A stretch of 64,000 bases of DNA, from positions 29,518-93,517 of the forward strand of contig SVHG01000011.1 in assembly GCA_015055965.1 (NCBI GenBank). The letters are read 5' to 3'. Within the stretch, counting starts at the first letter, position 1; each line of letters begins with the position of its first letter. The notes beneath the pieces are model-generated. The model saw only the letters and a program-made list of their open reading frames with translations, was not told the DNA's origin and made no database searches. Origin of the DNA: Clostridiales bacterium. Lineage in GTDB: Bacteria; Bacillota; Clostridia; Christensenellales; Borkfalkiaceae. The position numbers and the translations under genes were made by a program. Below, in pieces: positions 36,029 to 45,572 of this stretch.

Positions 36029-36852
36029 TATTTATTAAACACTATCGAATTTTCTACCGTTGCGTAGTCGGTTAAAAGACTTGCTCCGTTATAAAGATAT
36101 ACCTTTGCGCTGTTTTTAACGTAGCCAATAGGCAAATGGCGTGAAATTTCTTCGCCTAACGCAAAGTAAACCATATCTAACCCTTCTACAACGCTAGAAA
36201 AACTGTTGCTATGTTCAACGGTAACGGTATAAGTGCCGTTTTCTGCGCGCTCAACGGCAGAAACCTTGCCGTCACATACGGGGTAAAGTGAATATTCGCC
36301 GTTAATTGCAATAGCGCCGTTTTCTAAGGTTACACCGCTAACGTCCGCAATAGGAATGGTAAGCGAAAAATCGCTATAGGAAAGCTCGTTTGCAGTTAGA
36401 TCCTCACTTTGAAAAACGCTTTTAAAAAGAGTGTTCATTCCGCTGTTTTCCCAAAATAAATTGGTTAATATAATAGCGGAAATAAGGGCGAAAATAGCAA
36501 CCACTTGAGCGGAAATAAACGCCTTAAAGCGCCTTTCCTTTTTGCTAACGGCTTCGTCGTAAACGGTGGGTAAATTTTCGCTTTCACTTGCGCTTTGGGT
36601 ATAAGAATTATCAAAATCGCAATTTGCGTTATCTAACGCGGTAGTTTCTTGCGTGCATTCGTTGCTGTTCTTTACGCTATCGTTATCTGCGGTAAAGGAA
36701 GGGCTTTCGTTTGCCATTTCGTTTGCAATTTTAGCGTTAACCGCTTTAACCAGCCTTTTCTTTTTAAAAAAAGGGCGTTTGCGCTTAAAAGAATATTCAC
36801 AGGTAGAAATGGGTATTTCTATCATTTTAGCGTACTCAATACTGTTTTCCAA
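36028..36852 (-). CDS. spoIVFA: SpoIVFA-like membrane protein with degenerate LytM/M23 domain
   Basis: About 274 aa. One membrane segment lies at about residues 115-137 (FISAQVVAIFALISAIILTN) after a charged cytoplasmic half. The C-terminal domain resembles M23/LytM (GKVSAVERAENGTYTVTVEH; SVVEGLDMVYFALGEEI) but lacks the catalytic HxH, as in SpoIVFA, an inhibitor and scaffold of SpoIVFB. I prefer TTG 36852, 8 nt behind GGAGG. ATG 36867 is in frame but has no Shine-Dalgarno. Confidence 0.75.
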   Translation of the reverse strand: MENSIEYAKMIEIPISTCEYSFKRKRPFFKKKRLVKAVNAKIANEMANESPSFTADNDSVKNSNECTQETTALDNANCDFDNSYTQSASESENLPTVYDEAVSKKERRFKAFISAQVVAIFALISAIILTNLFWENSGMNTLFKSVFQSEDLTANELSYSDFSLTIPIADVSGVTLENGAIAINGEYSLYPVCDGKVSAVERAENGTYTVTVEHSNSFSSVVEGLDMVYFALGEEISRHLPIGYVKNSAKVYLYNGASLLTDYATVENSIVFNK

Positions 36853-36937
36853 AATTTTTGCCTCCATAATCTTGCTATACTCTATGCTAAAAACAAAAAT
36901 AATAGAACGAAAATTTTTTTCAATTTACAAATAGCGG

Positions 36938-36966
36938 TTTACTATATTTTGCCGTTATGGTATAAT
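36938..36966 (+). promoter_or_regulatory. Putative promoter in the spoIVFA-DUF2726 divergent gap
   Basis: TTTACT, a 17-nt spacer and TATAAT on the plus strand, about 220 nt before the DUF2726 start. The rest of the gap is AT-rich with many ACAAAA and CAACAAA runs and no gene. Confidence 0.6.
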
Positions 36967-37189
36967 TAAAGCAGTTTTTAGTTGCATAAACAAAAGGCGG
37001 GTGTTTTTAAGTTTAATTAATGATAAGCCAAATCCCCCTATTTCTTTTACAAAATTCGACAAAATATTACAAAATAATTTAAAATAATTCATTTTGTTAC
37101 ACCGTTCGATAAATTGCAACGAAAATCAACAAAAACCAACAAAATACACCAAAAAATACTATAATATAACAAAAAACACAGGGAAGATG

Positions 37190-37714
37190 ATGATAAATAA
37201 TCTGTTAACAACGGTTACCCAAGAGGATATTATTAAAATAGCAATAGCGGTTGGCGTTCTTGCGCTGATATTAATTATTGCGCGCTATTTATATAAAAAG
37301 AGTAAAGAGCCCAACTATTTTGTAAAGGATAGACTGCTTACCGATACAGAGCTTGCATATTATAACGTAATACGCGAGCTAATAGATAGCCGTTTTATTA
37401 TTTTACCCCAAATAAACCTTGCTTCCGTATTAGATAAAAAGGGGGGCGGAAATTTTAGAACGGAGCTGTTTAGAAATATAGACTTCGGCGTTTTTGACGG
37501 CGAGCTTCATCCCATATTTTTAATAGAAATTAACGATAACACGCATTTAAGAAAGGATAGAAAGGAAAGGGATAAGCGCGTTAACAAAATTTGCAAAAAG
37601 GCGGGCATACCCTTAGTTACCTTTTGGGTTAGGGATGGAATAAACGAAAGCGAAATGTACCGCGAGTTAAAAAACGCGTTAAACCGCGGATTAAAAGAGC
37701 TTTATGATAGATAA
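37190..37714 (+). CDS. DUF2726 membrane-anchored protein
   Basis: About 174 aa. One N-terminal membrane segment (IAIAVGVLALILIIARYLY) is followed by a DUF2726 domain, a restriction-endonuclease-like fold: LLTDTELAYYNVIRELI, FDGELHPIFLIEINDNTH and RDKRVNKICKKAGIPLVTF. The Asp/Glu pattern (FGVFD, LIEIND) fits a PD-(D/E)XK core. ATG 37190 has AGGGA at a proper distance; the ATG at 37187 touches it, and an upstream TTG frame at 37094 has no support. Function unknown. Confidence 0.75.
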   Translation: MINNLLTTVTQEDIIKIAIAVGVLALILIIARYLYKKSKEPNYFVKDRLLTDTELAYYNVIRELIDSRFIILPQINLASVLDKKGGGNFRTELFRNIDFGVFDGELHPIFLIEINDNTHLRKDRKERDKRVNKICKKAGIPLVTFWVRDGINESEMYRELKNALNRGLKELYDR

Positions 37715-37790
37715 AGGCAAGTAAAAAAGTAATAACTTGGCAAAAAAATAAAAATAGTTTAAAAAAGTGGAATATTTTTGAAAAAAACTA

Positions 37791-37819
37791 TATACAAATT
37801 TAAAAAAGTGTGATATAAT
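37791..37819 (+). promoter_or_regulatory. Promoter of the ferredoxin gene
   Basis: TATACA, a 17-nt spacer and TATAAT, 57 nt before the ferredoxin ATG, followed by AACG-TTATT inverted repeats. Confidence 0.65.
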
Positions 37820-37875
37820 AACGTTATTAAAAAAGCGTTATTCAAAATATAACGTAAATATGTGGAGGTAACACC

Positions 37876-38046
37876 ATGGCTTTTAAAATTACAGATGCTT
37901 GTATTTCTTGTGGCGCTTGCGCTGCTGAATGTCCCGTTGGCGCTATTAGCGAAGGCGATACTAGTTACGTAGTTGATTCAAGTGCTTGCATTTCTTGTGG
38001 CGCTTGCGCATCAGCATGCCCCGTTGGCGCTCCCGTAGAAGAATAA
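37876..38046 (+). CDS. 2[4Fe-4S] ferredoxin
   Basis: A 56-aa clostridial-type ferredoxin with two near-identical halves: CISCGACAAECPVGAI and CISCGACASACPVGAP. Each gives C-x2-C-x2-C-x3-C-P. The RBS GGAGG is close to the ATG. The gene is monocistronic, with its own promoter. It can accept electrons from PFOR (known for the family; the pairing here is inferred). Confidence 0.95.
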   Translation: MAFKITDACISCGACAAECPVGAISEGDTSYVVDSSACISCGACASACPVGAPVEE

Positions 38047-38153
38047 TTTCTACTAGCAAAGCAGAAAAAGAAACCGCAGTAATGCGGTTTTTTTGCTTTT
38101 TATACATAAAATTTCTTCCCTTTGAATACTTTATACAAACAGGAGGTTCAAAG

Positions 38154-39635
38154 GTGGAAAATATTTTTAAACAGGTTAACTGCCCATCAATTATAAAAAT
38201 CACACATTCTTATCCCATATCGGTAGCTCTCGCGTTAGAGCAAGGAGTTGGGGATATACTTTCCCATCAAGCGGTGGCGTGCGTAAATAGCGTTAGCTCT
38301 TCTAACGGCGTGGCAAGGGTAAACGGCGTTGCCTTCTTTAATATATTATATAAGGAAGAGGGTAAGATTTTATCTTACGAAAGTAGCGCAGAGCTTGCTT
38401 TTGAAATAAGCGATTCCCGCATTAGCGCAGATAGCTTGGTAAATCTTAATATTTACGTAAAAAATTCTGCAGTAACAAAGGGGGCAAACGGGTTAGAAAT
38501 AACCGCTCAAATTCACGCAGAGGGCTATTTTAACTGTCCGCGCGCAATTTCCTTTTTAGAGGATATAGAAGGGGCTGTGGTTAAAAAGGGGGAAATAACA
38601 CCTTTAACCTGTGTTAAGTGTTTTACCGCTACTGCTCAGGTAGACGGCGAAAAATCATACCCGTTTTTTATAGAAAGGGTTATTTATCACAGCGAATGCG
38701 CAAGGGTAACCAACGCAATATCTGCAACCGGTGAAATTATAGTAGAAGGGGAAATAACAAGTGAGCTTTTACTGCTTAAGCGCAACGGCGAACGGGCGTT
38801 AGAAAGAATAGTAACCCCCTTTAGATACGAGGTAGACTGCGAGGCTTCAGAGCCAAATCATTTAGTAAACGCCTTCGTTAGCGTTAACCAAGCGACCTTT
38901 AAAATCTCTTCTGAAGAAGAGGCAAACAGCGCGGAAATTGCTTGTGAATACTCTTTGTTTGTAAGTGGCGTGTTAACTGCTCAAACTGCCGTTAACTGCG
39001 TTATAGACGGCTTTTCTACCACAAACGAGCTGGATTTTGAAAGCGAAAAGGAAGAAATTACCCGCTTATTAGAAACGCGCGCAATAAAGCATAAGCACTT
39101 TGGCGAGGGGGATATAACCCTGGGGCTAACGGATAGCGTTATTGCAACCGCCTTTTGCGCGGTAGAGGAGCTAGAGATAAAAAAGGAACAGCCCGCTAAC
39201 GTTGATATAAACGGTGTTGCCACTTGCTTCGTTATAGTAAAAAAAGAGGACGGCGAGCTTTACGGCGAAAGAGTTCAAGCCCCCTTTTTCGTAACGGTAG
39301 AAAGCGATCAAGCCCCCGTTTTTGCAAACGCGCAAATTCATGGCGCTGTTGCAAGGAATTTAGAAGGTAAGTGCCTTTTAGAGTTTGAAATTATTTTAAC
39401 CTTAACTAGCGCTAAGCAGGAAGAGGTTGTTTTAACCGTTAACGCAATAGAAGGGGAAGAGCGCGATCAAAAGAGCTCTGCTATTTCCGTTGTGTTTATA
39501 AACCAAGGGGACGATTTATGGGCAGTTTGCAAAAAGGCGCTTGCAAGCGAGCAGGTAATTTTAGCAGATAATCCGGACGTAACCTTCCCCGCAAAAGCAG
39601 ATAAAGCAGTCGTGGTTTACAGAAAACTACAGTAA
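38154..39635 (+). CDS. SipL-like DUF3794/LysM spore-morphogenesis protein
   Basis: 493 aa from GTG 38154, 7 nt after AGGAGG. A longer frame from 37986 overlaps the ferredoxin gene and is rejected. It contains repeated SPOCS/DUF3794 modules (IYKEEGKILSYESSAELAFE; EITSELLLLKRNG; VATCFVIVKKEDGELYGERV) and a short C-terminal LysM-like end (GDDLWAVCKKALASE). This matches SipL of Clostridia, which links SpoIVA to the spore coat. It supports a sporulating host. The exact ortholog is not proven. Confidence 0.75.
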   Translation: MENIFKQVNCPSIIKITHSYPISVALALEQGVGDILSHQAVACVNSVSSSNGVARVNGVAFFNILYKEEGKILSYESSAELAFEISDSRISADSLVNLNIYVKNSAVTKGANGLEITAQIHAEGYFNCPRAISFLEDIEGAVVKKGEITPLTCVKCFTATAQVDGEKSYPFFIERVIYHSECARVTNAISATGEIIVEGEITSELLLLKRNGERALERIVTPFRYEVDCEASEPNHLVNAFVSVNQATFKISSEEEANSAEIACEYSLFVSGVLTAQTAVNCVIDGFSTTNELDFESEKEEITRLLETRAIKHKHFGEGDITLGLTDSVIATAFCAVEELEIKKEQPANVDINGVATCFVIVKKEDGELYGERVQAPFFVTVESDQAPVFANAQIHGAVARNLEGKCLLEFEIILTLTSAKQEEVVLTVNAIEGEERDQKSSAISVVFINQGDDLWAVCKKALASEQVILADNPDVTFPAKADKAVVVYRKLQ

Positions 39636-39679
39636 AAGCAGGGCTTTGTTTTAAAAAGCCTTTAATATAAGCAAATAAC

Positions 39680-39708
39680 TTGCAAAAAGAAAGAAAAGGT
39701 GCTACAAT
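39680..39708 (+). promoter_or_regulatory. Promoter for ispE
   Basis: TTGCAA, a 17-nt spacer and TACAAT, 127 nt before the ispE start. Confidence 0.7.
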
Positions 39709-39834
39709 GTTTTTAACAACGAGTTTGTTAAAGCATTAAGCGCTTTTTTTATTTGTTAATTTATATAAGGCGAATAAGCTTAGCTTAAGTAAAAATAGCA
39801 GTTGTTTACTATATCGCCTTAAAAGAGAGAAGGT

Positions 39835-40698
39835 ATGAGAATTACTAAAAAAGGGTACGCAAAGGTTAATCTTTGTTTAAACGTTGGCGCAAAAACCAAA
39901 GATGGCTTTCACGAGCTGGATTCTTTAGTTGTTACCGTGGATTTATACGATAAGGTTACCTTGGTTAAGCGAAGAGATAAGAAAATAACCTTGCATTTAA
40001 GCGGAACTAATAAGGATTACGCTTATAGCTGTGTACCGCAAAAAGACAATACGTATAGGGCTGTTGAAGCCTATATGCAAAAATATAACACCAACGGCGC
40101 AGATATTTACCTGCAAAAAAACATACCCCTTTCTTCGGGTATGGGCGGTTCTTCTGCGTGCGCTTCCGCAACCCTTTTAGCCATGGAAGAGCTTTATAAA
40201 ATGGATGCGGATTTAGTAGAGCTTGCAAACGCGCTTGGTAGCGATACCGCTTATTTATTAAAGGGCGGTTGGGCGCGCTTAAGGGGGCGTGGCGATAGCG
40301 TTGAGTATTTACCCTTAAAAAACAAGCTGGAATTTGCCGTTATATATTCAGAAGGTGGCGTTAACACCGCAGAGTGCTTTAAGCTTTACGATAGCGCTTT
40401 AGAAAGCGTTAAGCTTAAAGCCAACGTAGAAGGCTTAATAGAAAGCTTAAATGGGGAAGAGCTTTTATATTCGGAATGCAAAAACGCGTTAGAGCCCTAT
40501 GCGTGCGAAATTAATCCCAACGTTAAAAGGGTGTTAGAATTTGCAAACAGCTTATCCCCAAAGGCTGTGTTTATGACGGGTAGCGGAGCAAGCGTAGTTA
40601 TGCTTTTTGACTACGGCGGACTTAGCCATTGGGCAGTAGAAAAAGCGCGCCAAGCGGGCTTTGAAGCAGATATTCTTCGCACCTACTTACCCAAATAG
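39835..40698 (+). CDS. ispE: 4-diphosphocytidyl-2-C-methyl-D-erythritol kinase
   Basis: GHMP kinase of the MEP isoprenoid pathway, 287 aa. It has KGYAKVNLCLNVG at the N-terminus, the phosphate-binding loop PLSSGMGGSSACASA near residue 97, and the C-terminal FMTGSGASVVMLF. It pairs with dxr at 24.7 kb. It ends with TAG shortly before a TTAATCGC-family hairpin. Confidence 0.95.
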   Translation: MRITKKGYAKVNLCLNVGAKTKDGFHELDSLVVTVDLYDKVTLVKRRDKKITLHLSGTNKDYAYSCVPQKDNTYRAVEAYMQKYNTNGADIYLQKNIPLSSGMGGSSACASATLLAMEELYKMDADLVELANALGSDTAYLLKGGWARLRGRGDSVEYLPLKNKLEFAVIYSEGGVNTAECFKLYDSALESVKLKANVEGLIESLNGEELLYSECKNALEPYACEINPNVKRVLEFANSLSPKAVFMTGSGASVVMLFDYGGLSHWAVEKARQAGFEADILRTYLPK

Positions 40699-40707
40699 GT
40701 TTCTAAC

Positions 40708-40740
40708 AAAAGCGCCGTTAATCGCGCTATAGGCTAACTT
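40708..40740 (+). terminator. TTAATCGC-family hairpin, copy G
   Basis: AGCGCCGTTAATCGCG ... GCTATAGGCT followed by a T6 run, 9 nt after ispE. Confidence 0.65.
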
Positions 40741-40758
40741 TTTTATTAAATTACATTA

Positions 40759-40787
40759 AAAAAGCCTCGCTTTTTAAAGCGGGGCTT
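40759..40787 (-). terminator. Bidirectional terminator between ispE and mnmG
   Basis: AAAGCCTCGCT / AGCGGGGCTTT stem with T runs on both strands; a sibling of the hairpin at 5702. Confidence 0.8.
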
Positions 40788-40825
40788 TGCTTTTTTTATG
40801 TGGTTAATTGCAATTGTTTAAAGCC

Positions 40826-42685
40826 TTATTTTTTTAAATAAACCATTAAAACCGCAACGTCGGCAGGGTTAACGCCGGGGATTCTGCCGGCTTGCCCTAA
40901 GTTTAAGGGGCGAACCTGCGTTAGCTTTTGGCGCGCTTCTAAGCGTAATCCTTCAATAGAGTTGTAATCTATATCTTCAGGCAGGCGCTTTTCTTCTAAT
41001 TTTTTAGCGCGCTCTATTTCGCGGTTTTGTTTTTCTAAATATCCGCCGTAGCGAATTTCCGTTTCTGCGCTATCTAATAAATCTTCAGAAATTCCAACGA
41101 ATGCGTTAAAGGTATCGCGTATTTCGCGAATGGGAATATTTCTGGTTATTAAATCCTTGTAAGAAAGTCCGTTTTGGGGAATATTACCGCCGTGCTTAAC
41201 CACGATTTCGGTCATTTCCTTTGCGGGATGAGAAATAGAAAGCTCTGCAAACAGCTTTTCACGCATAGCGCATTTTTCCATAAACACGCCGTAGCGGTAA
41301 TCGTCCACAAGTCCGCAATCTCTACCGCGCTGGGTAAGGCGGAAGTCCGCGTTATCTTGGCGAAGGAATATTCTATGCTCTGCGCGTGAAGTCATAATAC
41401 GGTATGGCTCGTCCGTTCCCTTGGTAACAAGATCGTCTATCATAACGCCGATATACGCCTCGTCTCTGCGAAGAATAAAGGGCTGCTCCCCACGCATTTT
41501 TAAGGATGCGTTAATACCTGCAATAAGACCTTGAGCGGCAGCTTCCTCGTAACCGCTAGTGCCGTTTACCTGACCTGCGCAATAAAGCCCTGAAACACGC
41601 TTGTATTCAAGGGTGGGAAGAAGATCCATACTGTCTATACAGTCGTATTCAATAGCGTACGCATAGCGCATAATCTCACAGTTTTCTAAGCCCTTAATGG
41701 TGCGGTACATTTGCTCTTGAACGTCTTGGGGAAGAGAGGTAGACATACCTTGAACGTAAATTTCATTGGTATCTGCTCCTTCCGGCTCTAAGAAAATTTG
41801 GTGGCGCTCTTTATCGGCAAAGCGCTCTACCTTGGTTTCAATAGAAGGGCAATATCTTGGGCCCGTTCCAACTATAACGCCGTTATAAAGTGGGGAACGG
41901 TGCATATTTTCGCGAATAATATCGTGCGTTTTGGTGTTAGTATAGGTTAAATAGCAAGGGGTTTGCTTTTCGGGAACGCGTTCAGAAAGGAAAGAGAATG
42001 GGTAAACGTTTTGCTCGCCCTCTTGAATTTCGCACTTAGAAAAGTCAATCGTTCTGCCGTCTACTCTTGCAGGTGTACCCGTTTTAAAACGGCGCACCGT
42101 AAACCCAAGGTCAATTAGGTTTTTAGTAAGCGCGTTAGCAGGCGCAAAGCCGTTAGGGCCTGCATTTTGTTGCCATTCGCCCGCTAAAACCAAGCTGTTT
42201 AAGTAAACGCCGGTGCAAATAATAACACTTTTAGCCTTTAAAATACTGCCGTAAGTGGTTTTAACACCGCAAACCGCATTATTTTCTGTTAAAATTTCGC
42301 TAACCTCGCATTGTAAAATGGTAAGGTTAGGGGTGTTTTCCAGCACCCTTTTCATTTGGGTATGGTAATCGTTTTTATCGGTTTGCGCGCGAAGTGATTG
42401 AACTGCCGCGCCCTTACCGCGGTTTAGCATGCGTATTTGAAGCAGAGTTTTATCTGCAACCTTACCCATTTCACCGCCTAACGCGTCCACTTCACGAACT
42501 AAATGCCCCTTTGCCGTTCCCCCGATAGAAGGGTTGCACGCCATAAAGGCAATACTATCTAAATTTAAGGTTAAAAGAGCGGTTTTAAAGCCCGTTCTGG
42601 CAAGGGCAAGCGCAGCCTCACAGCCCGCGTGGCCGGCCCCAACTACAACGGCGTCGTATTCCCCTTTTACAAATTGTGTTAACAT
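40826..42685 (-). CDS. mnmG: tRNA uridine-5-carboxymethylaminomethyl modification enzyme MnmG
   Basis: A 619-aa FAD protein that with MnmE modifies U34 of certain tRNAs. The dinucleotide motif [13 protein letters not shown] is at the N-terminus. [27 protein letters not shown] and the second signature [21 protein letters not shown] follow, plus a helical C-terminal domain. Strong AAGGAG RBS. It is downstream of dnaA on the same strand. Confidence 0.97.
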   Translation of the reverse strand: MLTQFVKGEYDAVVVGAGHAGCEAALALARTGFKTALLTLNLDSIAFMACNPSIGGTAKGHLVREVDALGGEMGKVADKTLLQIRMLNRGKGAAVQSLRAQTDKNDYHTQMKRVLENTPNLTILQCEVSEILTENNAVCGVKTTYGSILKAKSVIICTGVYLNSLVLAGEWQQNAGPNGFAPANALTKNLIDLGFTVRRFKTGTPARVDGRTIDFSKCEIQEGEQNVYPFSFLSERVPEKQTPCYLTYTNTKTHDIIRENMHRSPLYNGVIVGTGPRYCPSIETKVERFADKERHQIFLEPEGADTNEIYVQGMSTSLPQDVQEQMYRTIKGLENCEIMRYAYAIEYDCIDSMDLLPTLEYKRVSGLYCAGQVNGTSGYEEAAAQGLIAGINASLKMRGEQPFILRRDEAYIGVMIDDLVTKGTDEPYRIMTSRAEHRIFLRQDNADFRLTQRGRDCGLVDDYRYGVFMEKCAMREKLFAELSISHPAKEMTEIVVKHGGNIPQNGLSYKDLITRNIPIREIRDTFNAFVGISEDLLDSAETEIRYGGYLEKQNREIERAKKLEEKRLPEDIDYNSIEGLRLEARQKLTQVRPLNLGQAGRIPGVNPADVAVLMVYLKK

Positions 42686-42765
42686 AAATATTTGCGCTCC
42701 TTTTGCGCTTTTTAAAAGATAATCTTGGCTAAAAATAAGCCAAAAAGAATAATTATTTCATAAAT

Positions 42766-42800
42766 TTTCCGCCCGAAAAAATTATCGCGGGCGGATTTTT
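42766..42800. terminator. GC-rich hairpin after dnaA
   Basis: CCGCCCG / CGGGCGG stem in the 149-nt dnaA-mnmG gap. The T run is clearer on the plus strand, so termination of dnaA is only possible. TTGGCT/AGCCAA at 42724-42742 forms a second hairpin. Confidence 0.5.
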
Positions 42801-42834
42801 GCGTTTATAGATTAAAAGCTAAATATTGACCTTC

Positions 42835-44175
42835 TTATTTTTTCAAAATAAGGTTTTTAAGGTCGTTAACCTCGGTAGCAATACGGCTATTCGTTTGAAT
42901 AAGCTCTGCAACCTTATCTCTTGCGTGAATAACGGTGGTGTGATCTCTACCGCCCATAGCCTGACCGATAGTCATTAGGGGAATAGATAAAAGCTCCGTC
43001 ATAAGATACATGCAAATTTGGCGTGGCTCAACAAGCTCTTTATTACGCTTTTTGCCAAGTAAATCGTTTTTAGAAATATCGTAGAAATTGCAAACGATAT
43101 TGATTATATTCGTGGTTGTCATTACCTCTTTATTTTCGCTTGAAACGGCTTGCTTAATAGCTTCCATCGCAAGTGAAATGGTAATGGGGGATTCGTGTAG
43201 TAAGGATGCAAAAATTACCTTGTTTAAAAGTCCTTCTAAAGAACGTACGTCGTCGCTTGAATTTTCTGCTAAGTAGGTGGCTACTTCCGTATTGATTATG
43301 TATTTACGTTCCTCCGCCTTGCGCTGAATAATTGCAATCTTCGTTTCTATATCGGGGCTAACCACTTGCGCCATAAGTCCGCCCTCAAAGCGCGTTTTTA
43401 AACGCTCGGAAAGGGTAGCTATTTGGCTGGGGTGGCAGTCCGCAGAAAGAATAATTTGCTTTTCCTGTGAATAAAGCTCGTTAAAGGTGTGGAAAAACTC
43501 TTCTTGGGTGGCTTCCTTATTAGCAAGGAATTGCACGTCGTCTATAATAAGCACGTCTACGTTTCTGTATCTGTTTCTAAACTCTTGCGCGCCGGAAGCA
43601 GAGCCCTTACCTTGGCGAATAATGGTTATAAGGTCGGTGGTAAACTTTTCACAGGTAGCGTATAACACGTTAGCCGTTGGGTTTTCCTTTTTAACGTAGT
43701 TAGCTATTGCGTGCATTATGTGCGTTTTACCAAGCCCCGTACCGCCGTAAATGAATAAGGGGTTGTAGTTTTTACCGGGATCTTCCGCCACCGCCTTTGC
43801 GGCAGAGTATAGGAACTTATTAGAAGAGCCAACTACGAAGGAATCAAAGGTATAGCGGGGATTAATTTCCATAGAGCTTTCCAGCAAGGGTTCAACCTCG
43901 TCGTCTTTATGAAGGTAATCCTTATCGCTATCGCCCACGGTGATTTTAACGGAAGTAACGCCCGTTTCTGCAGTTTTAAGCGCTTGAAGAATTTTATCTA
44001 ACAGTCTGTTAGCAATTTCACGCGCAAAAAGCTCCGTTGGAACGTTTAAAACCAGCTTTCTTCCCTCTAAATCCACGGGGGTTATTTTTGATATGTAAGT
44101 GGAAAAAGCAATAGAGCTTGCAGTATTTCTTAAAACGTCTAACGCGTTATTCCACAAAATTTCGTAATTTTCCAT
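42835..44175 (-). CDS. dnaA: Chromosomal replication initiator DnaA
   Basis: Binds DnaA boxes and opens oriC; 446 aa. It has the N-terminal domain I helix (LWNNALDVLR), the AAA+ Walker A GGTGLGKTHIMHA near residue 145, and Walker B VDVLIIDDVQFLAN. The C-terminal DNA-binding domain shows VEPRQICMYLMTELLSIPL and GGRDHTTVIHARDKV. Strong AAGGAG RBS. Unusually for the phylum it is not followed by dnaN but by mnmG, and is divergent from recF. Confidence 0.97.
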   Translation of the reverse strand: MENYEILWNNALDVLRNTASSIAFSTYISKITPVDLEGRKLVLNVPTELFAREIANRLLDKILQALKTAETGVTSVKITVGDSDKDYLHKDDEVEPLLESSMEINPRYTFDSFVVGSSNKFLYSAAKAVAEDPGKNYNPLFIYGGTGLGKTHIMHAIANYVKKENPTANVLYATCEKFTTDLITIIRQGKGSASGAQEFRNRYRNVDVLIIDDVQFLANKEATQEEFFHTFNELYSQEKQIILSADCHPSQIATLSERLKTRFEGGLMAQVVSPDIETKIAIIQRKAEERKYIINTEVATYLAENSSDDVRSLEGLLNKVIFASLLHESPITISLAMEAIKQAVSSENKEVMTTTNIINIVCNFYDISKNDLLGKKRNKELVEPRQICMYLMTELLSIPLMTIGQAMGGRDHTTVIHARDKVAELIQTNSRIATEVNDLKNLILKK

Positions 44176-44216
44176 CCTTTACTCCTTTGCAAAATTAAAA
44201 ATCCTTTCATTGGGGA

Positions 44217-44245
44217 TTGACTTATTTAGTATAAAATTATATAAT
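44217..44245 (+). promoter_or_regulatory. Promoter reading toward recF
   Basis: TTGACT, a 17-nt spacer and TATAAT on the plus strand, about 240 nt before recF. A perfect CACGGCG-TTATA-CGCCGTG palindrome follows at 44270-44288 and could be an operator or attenuator hairpin. Confidence 0.75.
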
Positions 44246-44408
44246 AATACCATAGTGGGGTTATATAATCACGGCGTTATACGCCGTGAGGTATAAAAAA
44301 AGGCCTATAAAAAGTTAAAAAAAGCATTAAAGGAATAATCCCTTGCCTTTTTAAAGCCTTACTTATTAACACCGTCACTTTTAAAACACAATTTCTCGTG
44401 TAATTTAT

Positions 44409-44437
44409 ATTATATATAAAACTCGCAAAAAAAGCAA
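44409..44437 (-). promoter_or_regulatory. Promoter reading toward dnaA
   Basis: On the minus strand, TTGCTT, a 17-nt spacer and TATAAT. Transcripts from the two face-to-face promoters overlap in the 311-nt gap. A perfect DnaA box (TGTGGATAA) lies at 44466-44474, upstream of this promoter and next to the recF start, consistent with DnaA autoregulation (inference). Confidence 0.7.
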
Positions 44438-44486
44438 GAATAATATGCCAAAGATTTTTATTTTTTGTGGATAAAAGGAAAGCTCA

Positions 44487-45569
44487 ATGTATATAACCAA
44501 GCTCGTTTTAAAAAATTACAGAAACTACCAAAGCGAAACCTTTGAATTTTCGCCCGGTATAAATATTATATACGGCTCTAACGCGCAAGGTAAAACCAAC
44601 GTTGCAGAAGCGGTTTTTTACCTATGCACGGGCTATTCCCCAAGGGTAACCCGTGAAAAGCAGGTAATAAATCATCAGGCGGAAAGCGCGCAGATAACGG
44701 CTAACGCTAAAAGTGATATGTTGGGCGATCTTTCCACCTCTATAGAGTTTTTATCCAGCGGTAAAAAAATCACGGTAAACGGCGCGCCCGCGCAAAAAAC
44801 GGCAGAGCTTATAGGCAATATAAACGCCGTTATGTTTGATCCGCAGCAGTTAAAGCTTGTGCAGGAAAGCCCGGAAGATAGAAGAAGATTTTTAGATATT
44901 GCTCTTTCGCAAATAAACCGCAATTATCTTTACGCGTTATCGCAGTATAAAAAGATACTTCTTCAACGAAACAACCTTTTAAAAAGTCCGGACCGCGAGC
45001 TTATATTTGAAACCCTTCCCATCTGGGATGAACAGCTTGCAACGGTAGCGCTTACGGTAATAACCCAAAGAAACGCCTTTATAGCTAAGCTAAAACCCTT
45101 TTGCGAGCAGGCGCATTCAATTATAACCGACGGCAAGGAAAAGCTAGAAATTTCTTACGATTACAAATTTTTTGGGGAAGCGGAAGAGATAAAATCACAG
45201 CTAAAGCAAGAGCTTTACGAAAGAATGGAAAAGGACGTTGAGCTTGGCTATACCACCGTTGGCCCGCATAGGGATGATATAAAGATAAAAATCAACGGGC
45301 TAGATGCAAGAATATACGGCTCTCAAGGTCAGCAAAGAACGGCGGCGCTATCACTAAAAATAGGGGAGCTTAAAATATTTAAAGAGCATTTTGGCGAATA
45401 CCCCGTTTTAATTTTAGACGACGCTATGAGTGAGCTAGACGGCGTTCGCCGTGAAAAGCTTTTATCTATGCTAGAGGGCGTTCAAACGCTTATTACCTGT
45501 ACTGATGCAGAGATTTTAAGCTTTGAAGGAGCAAAGCTATTCCGTATAGAAAGGGGGGTAATAGTTTAA
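44487..45569 (+). CDS. recF: DNA replication and repair protein RecF
   Basis: A 360-aa SMC-like ATPase for recombinational gap repair. Walker A GSNAQGKTNVAEAVFYLC is near residue 30. QQLKLVQESPEDRRRFLD, the ABC-type signature region SQGQQRTAALSLK, and Walker B VLILDDAMSELD complete it. It is separated by 3 nt from tcdA, so co-transcribed. Confidence 0.96.
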   Translation: MYITKLVLKNYRNYQSETFEFSPGINIIYGSNAQGKTNVAEAVFYLCTGYSPRVTREKQVINHQAESAQITANAKSDMLGDLSTSIEFLSSGKKITVNGAPAQKTAELIGNINAVMFDPQQLKLVQESPEDRRRFLDIALSQINRNYLYALSQYKKILLQRNNLLKSPDRELIFETLPIWDEQLATVALTVITQRNAFIAKLKPFCEQAHSIITDGKEKLEISYDYKFFGEAEEIKSQLKQELYERMEKDVELGYTTVGPHRDDIKIKINGLDARIYGSQGQQRTAALSLKIGELKIFKEHFGEYPVLILDDAMSELDGVRREKLLSMLEGVQTLITCTDAEILSFEGAKLFRIERGVIV

Positions 45570-45572
45570 GCT

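Noticed and set aside
36868..36900. Sigma-E-type promoter (CATAGAGT) upstream of spoIVFA
   Set aside because: The -10-like match is partial and no convincing -35 box is visible at the right distance.
37986..38153. Upstream extension of the SipL-like protein
   Set aside because: It overlaps the ferredoxin gene; AGGAGG with GTG at 38154 is clearly the start.
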